From NCBI GenBank assembly GCA_045654685.1, contig JAZONV010000053.1, positions 1 through 43,453 of the forward strand: a stretch of DNA of 43,453 bases, in the 5' to 3' direction. Made by a program: the position numbers and the translations under genes. The DNA is from RGIG1828 sp045654685 (GTDB taxonomy: Bacteria > Bacillota > Clostridia > UMGS1810). Under the pieces are notes generated by a model. That model worked only from the letters and a program-made list of their open reading frames with translations, had not been told where the DNA came from and ran no database searches. This document shows, piece after piece, positions 32,367-41,008 of the stretch (position 1 is its first letter; the number at the start of each line of letters is the position of its first letter).

Positions 32367-33911
32367 TCATTTCTTGATATACAAATCTTCAAAGCCATTA
32401 AAAAATGTTGACAAGTCGGGAGAAAGTTTTCCGGAAATTCTGTTATTAACAAAAACATAATCCTTCGTGAAATACAAGGGGATCTGTATTTTTTTGTCAT
32501 TATAATATCTTTCAAAATTTTCCCATGCCACGCTTTTGTTTTCCTTGCCCGACATTCGATTCACGTTTGAAACAAGAACTGCAAGTTCGGGATCTGTGTA
32601 GGAACATATGTTTTGACCGTTCCGCTGTTCACCAAACATAAAGCTCAAGTTTGCGCTGTTATCTATTGATACCTCTCCTATGTAGATATCATAATGACAA
32701 TTCAGGACTCTTTCAAGATATGTGGAAAAACTCTGGCCGTCCAATGTCACACTATAGCCTGCGGCGCTGAGCTGAAGTTTTAGATCAAGGGCAAGTCTTT
32801 CTTTAGCTTTACTGTCGCTGTTGTAGAGCAAAAAGATTTCTGTTCTCTCTCCAATTTCCTCCGAAGATACACTCTCCGAAGTTTTGTCCTCATCGTCTTT
32901 AGTTTTTTCCTCATTCTTTTTGTTGAAGTATACTTCTTCTCTCACAGGACTTGTTGCCACATCAGCACTGCCAAGCATAATGTCTGAAGCAAGTTTTTCT
33001 TTGTCAATATACATTGCCAGAACATTTCTTTCCTCAACAGAATCAAAAGCCGCAGATGCAGTATTGATTCCGATGAATGTGAGTTTATTTGTATTCACGG
33101 AAAAACTCTTATAAAGTGATGACGAAAGATTCATATCCGTTCGATTTTCCCACGAGGTTGTCAACACATCTACAGCTCCTGCATCAAATGCGGATATTAT
33201 CGTATCTTCATCGGAAAGAATTTCAATATCTATCCTGTCAATATTGGGTCTTTGACCCTTCTTGTGCCAGTTTTCATTTGCCACAAGATGAATATTTTTG
33301 TAGGCAGTAGTTCCTTCATACTTATACATGCCCGTACCAACGGGAGCAAAACTCTGATTTGTTCCCGAAAAAGCATCGCCGGCAAGACCGGAGGGCAAAA
33401 TCGGAAAATCCAGATTGTTAACAAAATCAGACACAGGCTCTTTAAGAGTAAAGGTGACAGTATAGTTGTCCGATGCCTGGCAAAGCAAAATACTGCCGGC
33501 AACATTTGAGTATCTTGTGCCGTACATATTGATATAATTCACGGTTTCGACAACGTCATTTGCGTCAAAAAGTTTGCCGTTGTGAAAACGCACATCTTTT
33601 TTTAATTTTACGGTATATACCGTGTTATCGTCCGATGCAACATAGTCACTTGCGAGAACGGGGTTTGCTGTCAAATCTTCATTTGTCGAAAAAAGCCCCT
33701 CATACACAAGCGACAAGAAGTCTGCAATTGATGCATGAACGGTTACAAGGGGATTGAGCGTGTCAACGGGAACACATCCCATTTTCAAAACTCCGCCTTG
33801 TTTAGTTTCTTTTTTTCCTTTTCCCAAATCCGATTCCGACTTATTTCCTCCCGTACATGATGTCAGAAAAAACAATGAAATCACAAGTAATACAGAAATT
33901 AATTTCTTCAA
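32367..33911 (-). CDS. ABC transporter substrate-binding lipoprotein, family 5 (peptide/nickel type)
   Basis: 514 aa, TTG start with GGGAG upstream. Lipoprotein signal peptide with lipobox LTSC (Cys19 expected lipidated). The mature part has SBP_bac_5 features: GGVLKMG...DTLNPLV, the YTVKLKKDVRFHNGKLFDANDVVETVNY segment (typical ...FHDG..ltA.DV), and IEILSDEDTIISAFDAGAVDVL. Such proteins bind oligopeptides, nickel or similar ligands for an ABC importer. No permease or ATPase gene is adjacent, so the partner is elsewhere. Residues about 335-355 hold a charged, low-complexity insert (KKNEEKTKDDEDKTSE). Neighbours are ymdB and, after a terminator, mraZ. Confidence 0.88.
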   Translation of the reverse strand: MKKLISVLLVISLFFLTSCTGGNKSESDLGKGKKETKQGGVLKMGCVPVDTLNPLVTVHASIADFLSLVYEGLFSTNEDLTANPVLASDYVASDDNTVYTVKLKKDVRFHNGKLFDANDVVETVNYINMYGTRYSNVAGSILLCQASDNYTVTFTLKEPVSDFVNNLDFPILPSGLAGDAFSGTNQSFAPVGTGMYKYEGTTAYKNIHLVANENWHKKGQRPNIDRIDIEILSDEDTIISAFDAGAVDVLTTSWENRTDMNLSSSLYKSFSVNTNKLTFIGINTASAAFDSVEERNVLAMYIDKEKLASDIMLGSADVATSPVREEVYFNKKNEEKTKDDEDKTSESVSSEEIGERTEIFLLYNSDSKAKERLALDLKLQLSAAGYSVTLDGQSFSTYLERVLNCHYDIYIGEVSIDNSANLSFMFGEQRNGQNICSYTDPELAVLVSNVNRMSGKENKSVAWENFERYYNDKKIQIPLYFTKDYVFVNNRISGKLSPDLSTFFNGFEDLYIKK

Positions 33912-33982
33912 CTCACATCAACTCCCAATGATTGATATATCTTCATCTGTGTTTATTGAGCAATTCCCAACCACTCACCCGG

Positions 33983-34756
33983 TCATGCCAGGCAAATTCT
34001 TTTAACACCAATGCATTTTTTTGTCTGATCATCAATTGTGAATATTGCTCCGCAAAGAGTTGCTCTTCCGGATGCATACTCAAATTTTCGTCCGACACCC
34101 GTAATAAACCTTTCAATAATTATATCCTTGTCAACTCCAAGGATTGATTCTTGCGCCCCGGTCATTCCAAGGTCCGTTATATATCCCATTCCACGCTGAG
34201 TAACCGTTTCATCAGCAGTCTGAACATGGGTATGAGTTCCGAAAAGTACTGTCACCCTCGAATCAAGATAATACATCATCGCTTTTTTCTCGCTCGTTGC
34301 TTCAGCGTGGAAATCTGTTATGATAATATCGCACTCATCCCCTATTTCCTCAATAATCTTGTCTGCAATTCTAAAAGGGCAGTCAAGGGAAATGGGTATA
34401 TCAACCCTTCCCATAAGGTTTATGACACCTATTTTTTTATCTCCTCTTTTATATATCCCATATCCTCTTCCCGAAACACCTTCAGGATAGTTGGCAGGAC
34501 GTATTATGTCATATGAGCTGTTCAAAAGAGAAAAAACATCTTTTTTTCCGAATGTATGATTTCCAAGGGTTATAACATCTACACCTGCATCGGTGAGCTT
34601 TTCATAATCGCTTCTGCTTATGCCCGAACCTGATGCATTCTCTCCATTTGCAACACAAAAATCTATGTTCTCTTCCCTAATCAATCCGGGCAAAACAAAA
34701 GTTGTGTGTTCCACTCCGCATTGACCGAAGATGTCTCCGATAGTCAATATTTTCAA
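33983..34756 (-). CDS. ymdB: YmdB-family metallophosphoesterase
   Basis: 257 aa, starting at a TTG (34756) seven bases after AAGGAAG; longer in-frame starts would add 21 unmatched residues. Motifs of the TIGR00282/YmdB family: ILTIGDIFG (Asp8), VANGENASGSGIS (Glu39, Asn40), LGNHTFGKKD (Asn66, His67), DFHAEATSEKKA, and FGTHTHVQTADE. Members are dinuclear-metal phosphodiesterases acting on cyclic nucleotides (2',3'-cNMP, cAMP) and influence motility and biofilm in Bacillus. It follows rny, the same neighbour as in Bacillus. Confidence 0.93.
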   Translation of the reverse strand: MKILTIGDIFGQCGVEHTTFVLPGLIREENIDFCVANGENASGSGISRSDYEKLTDAGVDVITLGNHTFGKKDVFSLLNSSYDIIRPANYPEGVSGRGYGIYKRGDKKIGVINLMGRVDIPISLDCPFRIADKIIEEIGDECDIIITDFHAEATSEKKAMMYYLDSRVTVLFGTHTHVQTADETVTQRGMGYITDLGMTGAQESILGVDKDIIIERFITGVGRKFEYASGRATLCGAIFTIDDQTKKCIGVKRICLA

Positions 34757-34911
34757 AACGTTTCTTCCTTTCAGAAAAATGCCCCGCAAAAATTCTTTGT
34801 GCCTCACGACCATGGTCATGGGATTATTTGCAGGTGTTTAAACCAATTTGAATTAATATTCCATTCATTCTCCGACTTCAAATCAAAATCATATTCAGAT
34901 GATTAGTCGAA

Positions 34912-34936
34912 AGGGAGTGGACATACGCCACTCCCT
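34912..34936 (-). terminator. hairpin downstream of rny
   Basis: AGGGAGTGG (34912-34920) pairs with CCACTCCCT (34928-34936), 7-base loop, about 45 bases after the rny stop; TTT follows on the minus strand. Likely terminator, perhaps partial since ymdB follows. Confidence 0.6.
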
Positions 34937-34980
34937 AATTTGTCATATATTGTTATATATGTTCACCGAAACCCGGTGTA

Positions 34981-36528
34981 TTACTTAGCATAATCAACAG
35001 AGCGTGTTTCCCTGATTACATTTACCTTAATCTGTCCGGGATATTCAAGCTCGCTTTCAATTTTCTTAACAATATCGCGGGCAATGAGAACTGTATCCTC
35101 ATCTTTGACGTCTTCAGGTTTAACCATAATTCTGACTTCACGTCCCGCCTGAATTGCATAAGATTTTTCAACTCCCGAGAAGGAATTGGCAATTTCTTCA
35201 AGCTTTTCAAGTCTCTTTATGTATGTTTCCAGATTTTCTCTTCTTGCTCCGGGTCTTGCGGCACTTATGGCGTCACAAGCCTGTACAATGCATGCGATAA
35301 CAGTTTGTGCCTCAACATCTCCGTGATGTGCGGCAATTGCATGAATAACATCGTTTGATTCATGATATTTTTTAGCAAGGTCTACACCAATGTCAACATG
35401 GGAACCTTCAATTTCGTGGTCAACAGATTTACCAATGTCATGAAGAAGACCTGCTCTTTTTGCAACTTTAACGTCAACACCCAATTCTGCAGCCATAATT
35501 CCTGCAAGGTGAGCGACCTCTGTAGAATGTTTGAGAACGTTCTGACCATAACTGGTTCTGTAACGCATCCTTCCCAAAAGTTTGATAAGTTCAGGATGAA
35601 GTCCGTGTACCCCCGTTTCAAAGGTAGCCTGTTCTCCCTCCTGTTTGATGATGGAATCAATTTCTTTTCTTGATTTTTCTACAGTTTCTTCAATTCTTGC
35701 CGGATGAATACGTCCGTCAACAATAAGTTTTTCGAGAGACATTCTTGCGATTTCTCTCTTGATTGGATCAAATCCTGACAATACAACCGCTTCGGGGGTA
35801 TCATCAATAATTAAATCTATACCGGTTAATGTTTCGAGGGTTCTGATGTTTCTTCCCTCTCTGCCGATAATTCGTCCCTTCATTTCATCACTTGGCAATG
35901 CAACAACTGAAACTGTTGTTTCTGCCACATGATCTGCAGCGCATTTTTGAATTGCTGCGCTAATAATATTTCTTGCTTTTTTGTCAGCTTCTTCTTTGGC
36001 CTGATCTTCTATTTCTTTAATCAGCATAGCTGTTTCATGTCTGATTTCTGCTTCAACATTTTTGAGAAGATAAGATTTTGCTTCTTCAACTGAAAGTCCT
36101 GAAATTCTTTCAAGTATTTCAAGCTGTGCACTTTTAACTTTTGCAGTTTCTTCTTTGAGTGCTTCTGCTTCTTTGATTTTCTTGTTAAGAGTTTCATCTT
36201 TTTTGTCAAGAGCATCAGTCTTTTTGTCAAGCGCTTCTTCTTTCTGCTGAATTCGTCTTTCCTGACGATTGATTTCATTACGTCTTTCTTTTAATTCTCT
36301 TTCAAATTCATTTCTTGTTTTATGAATTTCATCTTTTGCTTCAAGCAGTGCTTCTTTCTTTTTTGTTTCGGCGGTCTTTTTTGCTTCTTCAATGATTGAT
36401 TCAGCTTTCTTTTCTGCTCCGCCTATCTGTGCTTCTGCAATCTTTTTTCTGTATATAGCACCGATTATAAATCCGAGTATAAGACCTCCGACTGCACAAG
36501 CAATAGCAATGACAATGTTCATGTCCAT
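34981..36528 (-). CDS. rny: ribonuclease Y
   Basis: 515 aa from the ATG at 36528 (AAAGGAG upstream). N-terminal membrane anchor (4-27), long charged coiled coil (about 30-165), KH domain with GRIIGREGRNIR (218-229), and HD domain with KHSTEVAH and LLHDIGKS (His363-Asp364). Membrane-bound endoribonuclease that starts mRNA decay and processes riboswitch leaders in Firmicutes. All domains complete, length typical (about 520). The stretch of about 510 bases upstream holds its promoter and an AraC-type relic. Confidence 0.98.
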   Translation of the reverse strand: MDMNIVIAIACAVGGLILGFIIGAIYRKKIAEAQIGGAEKKAESIIEEAKKTAETKKKEALLEAKDEIHKTRNEFERELKERRNEINRQERRIQQKEEALDKKTDALDKKDETLNKKIKEAEALKEETAKVKSAQLEILERISGLSVEEAKSYLLKNVEAEIRHETAMLIKEIEDQAKEEADKKARNIISAAIQKCAADHVAETTVSVVALPSDEMKGRIIGREGRNIRTLETLTGIDLIIDDTPEAVVLSGFDPIKREIARMSLEKLIVDGRIHPARIEETVEKSRKEIDSIIKQEGEQATFETGVHGLHPELIKLLGRMRYRTSYGQNVLKHSTEVAHLAGIMAAELGVDVKVAKRAGLLHDIGKSVDHEIEGSHVDIGVDLAKKYHESNDVIHAIAAHHGDVEAQTVIACIVQACDAISAARPGARRENLETYIKRLEKLEEIANSFSGVEKSYAIQAGREVRIMVKPEDVKDEDTVLIARDIVKKIESELEYPGQIKVNVIRETRSVDYAK

Positions 36529-36652
36529 CTGTATCAACTCCTTTCTGTATTAATTTTTAAAAGTTCACGTATTTGTCTATCGCATAACAAATACAAATCA
36601 TGATATAAACAAAAAACCTCTTTATATCAAATTGGAATACATACACATATAT

Positions 36653-36681
36653 ATTGTATAACAAAACATCTCACATGTCAA
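36653..36681 (-). promoter_or_regulatory. sigma-A promoter of rny
   Basis: Minus strand -35 TTGACA (36676-36681, consensus), 17-base spacer, -10 TACAAT (36653-36658). It leaves an untranslated leader of about 115 nt before the rny start. Confidence 0.8.
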
Positions 36682-36725
36682 TATATATTATTTTTCTTTT
36701 TTCCATTTTCTGCAAATTATATATA

Positions 36726-36950
36726 TCAGGCCTTTCTCCATCTGCCCGATGTGATGCCGCATTCTTTCTTAAACACCTTTGAAAAACAGTAAATATCGGA
36801 AATCCGCATCTTTCAGACACTTCCGAGACTGTCAACATTACGGAAGAAAGGAGGTTCTTTGCATACTCTATCCTTCGTCAGATAATATACCTGTTTGGAG
36901 TTATGGCAAAATTCTTTCCGAAAACCTCTCCAAATCTTCCGGAGGTAAGT
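36726..36950 (-). pseudogene. decayed AraC-family regulator, C-terminal DNA-binding domain
   Basis: No intact ORF, but the three minus-strand frames together spell the double helix-turn-helix of AraC/XylS proteins: ...RFFRKEF, then ITPNRYII(stop)RRIEYAKNLLSS, VMLTVSEVSERCGF, and after a frame change SDIYCFSKVFKKECGITSGRWRKA followed by TGA. At least one nonsense codon (TGA in the middle) and two frame changes are needed, so this is a relic. The N-terminal sensor half is missing; the rest of the 36529-37038 stretch holds only the rny promoter and the terminator of the upstream operon. Confidence 0.8.
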
Positions 36951-36988
36951 CCGCTCCCCTCTGATGCACGGGACAAACAGTTTTTCGT

Positions 36989-37029
36989 AAAAAAGACTGC
37001 TGAAACATTTCTTTTCAACAGTCTTTTTT
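36989..37029 (-). terminator. terminator of the murA2-WalJ operon
   Basis: AAAAAAGACTG (36989-36999) pairs with CAGTCTTTTTT (37019-37029), with an extra inner TGAAA/TTTCA helix. It begins ten bases after the stop at 37039 and ends in a T-run on the minus strand. Confidence 0.85.
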
Positions 37030-37038
37030 ATATCAAAA

Positions 37039-37821
37039 TTATATACTGCATATTTCATCCGGAGGTGCAACTTTTAAGAGAACATCTCCGCCAACTTTGA
37101 AGCCATTGGCTTCAAGAAGATTTTGCGCACATATATATGCTTTTTGAGGTGTATTGTTTTTTTCACTCAGATGCCCGAGAATTATTCTTTTTGTTCCCCA
37201 CAACGCCAGCTGGGTTGAAAGCCACGCACAGGAAGAATTTGAAAGATGCCCCTTATCTGAAAGAATTCTCTTTTTCAGCATATACGGATATGGTCCGTTT
37301 TTAAGCATTTCTTCGTCGTGGTTGGATTCAATGAGAACAGCCTCTGCTCCTGCAAGATTTGAAAGCATTGACTGTGTTATGGTTCCCGTATCTGTGGCAA
37401 CCGCGTACTTTTTCTCTTCAGATTCTATGACATATCCTAAAGATGATGCCGAATCATGAGGTGTTGAAAAACCTTTTATCTTCATTGAACGCACACTAAA
37501 AGGAACAGATGGCTCAATTATGTGAATACACCCCAACGCAATGTCTGGATATGTTTCAAGAATCTTTTCTGCAGTTTTTGCATTGGCATACACGTGGGTG
37601 TTAAACTTCTTGCAAAAAACTCTGATTCCCGAAATGTGGTCAGAATGTTCATGAGTCACAAGTATTGCATCTATCTCCCCCGGCGATATTGCAAGAGATT
37701 CAAGAGATGCACATATTTTTGACGCACTCACCCCTGCATCTATAAGAATGTTTGTATCTCTGTCCGATATGAGTGTACAGTTTCCGGAACTTGAACTGTA
37801 TAGTGTACAAAATTTAGTCAT
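37039..37821 (-). CDS. metallo-beta-lactamase fold hydrolase, WalJ/YycJ-like
   Basis: 260 aa. Metal-binding motif THEHSDHISG (56-65), further metal ligands expected in STPHDS, ATDTG and the late GHLS. N-terminal FCTLYSSSSGNCTLI matches the YycJ/WalJ/VicX family, a predicted hydrolase or exonuclease usually linked to the WalRK operon. Here no two-component genes are present; instead the gene overlaps the end of the second murA by eight bases, so the two are translationally coupled. It may act in wall homeostasis or DNA metabolism. Confidence 0.9.
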   Translation of the reverse strand: MTKFCTLYSSSSGNCTLISDRDTNILIDAGVSASKICASLESLAISPGEIDAILVTHEHSDHISGIRVFCKKFNTHVYANAKTAEKILETYPDIALGCIHIIEPSVPFSVRSMKIKGFSTPHDSASSLGYVIESEEKKYAVATDTGTITQSMLSNLAGAEAVLIESNHDEEMLKNGPYPYMLKKRILSDKGHLSNSSCAWLSTQLALWGTKRIILGHLSEKNNTPQKAYICAQNLLEANGFKVGGDVLLKVAPPDEICSI

Positions 37822-39073
37822 TTACTCTTTCCACATCTGCGCCGATGGCAATGAGTTTGTCAACAATATGCTCATATCCTCTGTCAATATGCCTGAGACA
37901 GTCGATTTCACTTGTCCCCTCTGCACAAAGAGCGGCAATAACCATACTTGCTCCGGCTCTCAAATCTGTGGCACTCACTTTCGATGCTTTAAGAGGTGTT
38001 CCGCCTTTTACTGTGGCAATTGCACCCTTCACATCAACATTTATGTCCATTTTTTCAAGTTCTGATATGTACTGGAATCTGGAATCCCACACACCCTCGG
38101 TTACTACACTTGTACCATTAACAGTTGCAAGAAGCACAACCATCGGTGGTTGCAAATCTGTTGGGAATCCGGGATATGGAAGAGTTTTTACTCTGATGCT
38201 CTTCAAAGGTTTTTCATCAGCCTTAACTCTTACCGCCTCATCATATTCTTCTATTGTAACTCCCATTTCCTCAAATTTTGCTGTTATGGATTCAAGATGT
38301 TTGGGAATTATGTTTTTGATCAATACATCGCCTCTTGTGGCAGCAGCTGCCGCCATATATGTACCCGCTTCAATCTGGTCGGGAATTATGGAGTATGTTC
38401 CTCCTTTGAGAGATGAAACACCCACAATTTTTATTACATCAGTTCCCGCACCTTTAATATTGGCACCCATGGAATTGAGGAAGTTTGCAAGATCAACAAC
38501 ATGGGGTTCTTTTGCGCAATTTTCAAGAACAGTCTTTCCCGGTGCCATGGTTGCAGCAAGAATAGCATTTATTGTAGCTCCAACGCTGACAACATCAAAA
38601 TATACATTTCCGCCGGAAAGCTCGTCCGCATTTATGTTTACAAAAGTATTATCAATATCTATTGCACATCCGAGGCACTCAAAACTTTTGAGATGCTGGT
38701 CTATGGGACGTATACCGAAATTGCATCCTCCCGGTGGAGGCACATGAGCCTCTCCCATGCGTCCTATGAGAGCTCCCATAAGATAATATGATGCTCTCAT
38801 CTTCTCTGCAAGTTCCGGTTGAGCGGTGCAGTCTGACACATTTGAAGCGTCTATAATCACCGTGTTCATATCCGGTTTTTCAACCTCTGCCCCAAGACTT
38901 TTTATCATACTCAGAATGCTGTCTACATCACTTATGTCGGGAACATTTTCAATTGTACATTTCCCTTCCACCAAAAGAGCGGCAGGAATAATTGCAACAG
39001 CGGCATTTTTAGCTCCGCTGATATGAACTTCACCTTTGAGCGGCTTTCCGCCTTTTATAAGGATTTTATCCAC
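37814..39073 (-). CDS. murA: UDP-N-acetylglucosamine 1-carboxyvinyltransferase (second MurA)
   Basis: 419 aa; GTG start seven or eight bases after GGGGAGGA. Lys22 in GAKNAA and catalytic Cys117 in PPPGGCNFGIRPIDQHLK are intact, as is the RHIDRGYEHIVDKL end, so it should be active. It differs clearly from the dcw-linked MurA (20377-21630) in its loop (CNFGIRP instead of CCIGRRP). Two MurA isozymes are common in Gram-positives and can be differently regulated. Confidence 0.95.
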   Translation of the reverse strand: MDKILIKGGKPLKGEVHISGAKNAAVAIIPAALLVEGKCTIENVPDISDVDSILSMIKSLGAEVEKPDMNTVIIDASNVSDCTAQPELAEKMRASYYLMGALIGRMGEAHVPPPGGCNFGIRPIDQHLKSFECLGCAIDIDNTFVNINADELSGGNVYFDVVSVGATINAILAATMAPGKTVLENCAKEPHVVDLANFLNSMGANIKGAGTDVIKIVGVSSLKGGTYSIIPDQIEAGTYMAAAAATRGDVLIKNIIPKHLESITAKFEEMGVTIEEYDEAVRVKADEKPLKSIRVKTLPYPGFPTDLQPPMVVLLATVNGTSVVTEGVWDSRFQYISELEKMDINVDVKGAIATVKGGTPLKASKVSATDLRAGASMVIAALCAEGTSEIDCLRHIDRGYEHIVDKLIAIGADVERVND

Positions 39074-39096
39074 TTTAGGTCCTCCCCGATATTTGA

Positions 39097-39828
39097 TTAT
39101 TCAGCCTCTTCCCAGTTGTGATAAATGTTCTGAACATCGTCGTTGTCTTCAAGGTGTTCAATAAGTTTTTCCATCATAAGAATGTCATGTTCATCTGTGA
39201 GTTCAATGGTGTTTTGAGGAATCATTTCAAGTTCTGCAGAAGCAAATGAATATCCTTTTGCTTCCAATGCATCTCTTACAGCACGAAATTCTTCGGGAGA
39301 TGTTGAAATCTCATAGAATTCATCTTCAACACCAAAATCGTCTGCTCCGGCATCCAATGCATCCATTGTGAGTTCATCTTCATCCACAGAATCATCTTTA
39401 TTTACAATGATTATGCCCTTTTGATCAAACATCCAGGATACAGAACCGTTTGTTCCGAGATTTCCGCCGAATTTATCGAAATAGTGACGAAGGTCGCCTG
39501 CGGTTCTGTTACGGTTATCTGTGAGAGTTTCAACAATAACGGCAACGCCTTTTGGACCATAACCTTCATAGCTGATATCTTCATAGTTGTCCATATTCTG
39601 CTCGCCGGCAGCCTTTTTGATTACTCTTGCAATGTTATCATTGGGCATGTTGAAAGAACGTGCCTTTGCAATAGCATCTTTGAGTCTTCCGTTAACTTCA
39701 GGATCAGGGCCGCCCGATTTTGCAGCAACAGCGATTTCTCTTCCCATTTTGGTGAATATCTTCGCTTTCTGGGCATCGGATTTTTCTTTTTTGTGTTTTA
39801 TATTATTCCACTTGGAATGACCTGACAT
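39097..39828 (-). CDS. yebC: YebC/PmpR (TACO1) family protein
   Basis: 243 aa from the ATG at 39828 (GGAGG upstream). Begins MSGHSKWNNIKHKKEKSDAQ and contains the AKSGGPDPEVN...AIAKARSFNMPNDNI and YEGYGPKGVAVIVETLTDNRNRT motifs of the family. YebC proteins were called transcriptional regulators; recent work shows a role in translation of proline-rich stretches. Normal length. Followed after 23 bases by the second murA. Confidence 0.96.
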   Translation of the reverse strand: MSGHSKWNNIKHKKEKSDAQKAKIFTKMGREIAVAAKSGGPDPEVNGRLKDAIAKARSFNMPNDNIARVIKKAAGEQNMDNYEDISYEGYGPKGVAVIVETLTDNRNRTAGDLRHYFDKFGGNLGTNGSVSWMFDQKGIIIVNKDDSVDEDELTMDALDAGADDFGVEDEFYEISTSPEEFRAVRDALEAKGYSFASAELEMIPQNTIELTDEHDILMMEKLIEHLEDNDDVQNIYHNWEEAE

Positions 39829-39881
39829 ATTTTCAACCTCCATATATGTTAGTTATTTTTTGACATAAAAACGTACAGTAT

Positions 39882-39911
39882 ATTATATCGCATTTGTTAT
39901 ATGTTTGTCAA
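39882..39911 (-). promoter_or_regulatory. sigma-A promoter of yebC
   Basis: Minus strand -35 TTGACA (39906-39911), 18-base spacer, -10 TATAAT (39882-39887); both boxes are consensus. Confidence 0.85.
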
Positions 39912-39954
39912 TGTGTTTTTTAATAATACTAAAAAAAGCATAACAAAAAGCAAA

Positions 39955-39997
39955 AATGCGGGGTGGAAAAACCCTATATGAATTTTCACTCCGCATT
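39955..39997 (-). terminator. terminator of the CDF exporter gene
   Basis: AATGCGG (39955-39961) with CCGCATT (39991-39997), helix extended inward with one bulge, then TTTGCTTTTTG on the minus strand, about 20 bases after the CDF stop. Confidence 0.8.
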
Positions 39998-40019
39998 GCA
40001 ATATTTGAACTTCCCCAAA

Positions 40020-40937
40020 TTAGTGGTGATGGTGATGATGGTGGTGATGGTGATGTCCGCATCCTTCATGAGATTGCGCTTTGCAATGTTGATGGTGACA
40101 CTCTTCACCTATGGATTCAAGCTCTAATGTTGCATGACATATGTTGTGTTCCTTAAGCTCTTTTCGCACCTTTTCTTTTATTTGTGCACCATCCGAATCT
40201 GTAACTATGTGCATTGTGGCATAGTTATTTACCCCGTCCATACTCCATATATGAATATGATGCACGCCTGACACACCATCTATTTCGCATAAATGTTCTT
40301 CAAGTTCTTTCACATCTATTCCCGATGGTGTTCTTTCAAGAAAAAGATTCAAAGCCTCTTTAAGATTTCTTACCGCATTTATGAGAATGAAAACAGCAAC
40401 GCACAGGGACATCAAAGAATCTATTATCGCAAAATCAGTAAAGTGCATAACTACCGCACCGACCAGCACCACAATCCAGCCTAAAACATCTTCAAGCATA
40501 TGAAGATTTACGGCTTTTTGATTGAGAGAATCTCCATCTCTTGTAACATATGCGGCAACAAAATTCACAATTGCTCCAACCAAAGCAAATATTATCATTC
40601 CGCCATAATTTATTTCCACAGGATTGAATATGCGTTTTATTGCACCGACAATTACAAGAAACGACCCCACAAGAAGAACGAGCGTTGTGATGACACTTCC
40701 GATAACGCTGTATCTCATATAACCATAGGTAAATTCATCATCAGGATCTTTTTTACTCTTTCGTTCCAAAAACCATGAAACACCAATGCTCACAGCATCA
40801 CCCATATCGTGTACCGCATCGGAAACAATGGCAACACTTCCGGTGATTGCGCCTCCAACCAATTCAAACACCGAAAAAATCAAATTCAATAAAAATGCTG
40901 TCATAATATTTCTTTCGGTTTTTCTTTCTTTTTTCAT
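40020..40937 (-). CDS. cation diffusion facilitator (CDF) metal exporter with polyhistidine tail
   Basis: 305 aa from the ATG at 40937 (GGAGG upstream). Six membrane helices; the metal site motif SDAVHDMGDAVSIG in helix 2 (HxxxD) and a matching NLHMLEDVLGWIVVL (HxxxD) in helix 5 indicate zinc or a similar divalent metal, moved by proton antiport. The C-terminal cytoplasmic domain carries VHHIHIWSMDG. The last 35 residues are unusual: ECHHQHCKAQSHEGCG followed by eleven histidines at the very end, likely a metal buffer or sensor. No metal regulator is adjacent. Confidence 0.94.
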   Translation of the reverse strand: MKKERKTERNIMTAFLLNLIFSVFELVGGAITGSVAIVSDAVHDMGDAVSIGVSWFLERKSKKDPDDEFTYGYMRYSVIGSVITTLVLLVGSFLVIVGAIKRIFNPVEINYGGMIIFALVGAIVNFVAAYVTRDGDSLNQKAVNLHMLEDVLGWIVVLVGAVVMHFTDFAIIDSLMSLCVAVFILINAVRNLKEALNLFLERTPSGIDVKELEEHLCEIDGVSGVHHIHIWSMDGVNNYATMHIVTDSDGAQIKEKVRKELKEHNICHATLELESIGEECHHQHCKAQSHEGCGHHHHHHHHHHH

Positions 40938-41008
40938 ATACTCCTCCAAAAATCATTTCCTGTAATCTGTCATACAATATTCTCATATAAAGGCGAAATC
41001 AAAACTTT

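Noticed and set aside
36813..37070. 85-codon minus-strand ORF
   Set aside because: It crosses the terminator of the upstream operon and one frame of the AraC relic; only pieces of it match AraC, so it is covered by the pseudogene entry.
37845..38747. 300-codon plus-strand ORF
   Set aside because: It is the antisense shadow of the second murA, whose motifs and catalytic cysteine are intact on the minus strand; no ribosome site or recognisable domain on the plus strand.
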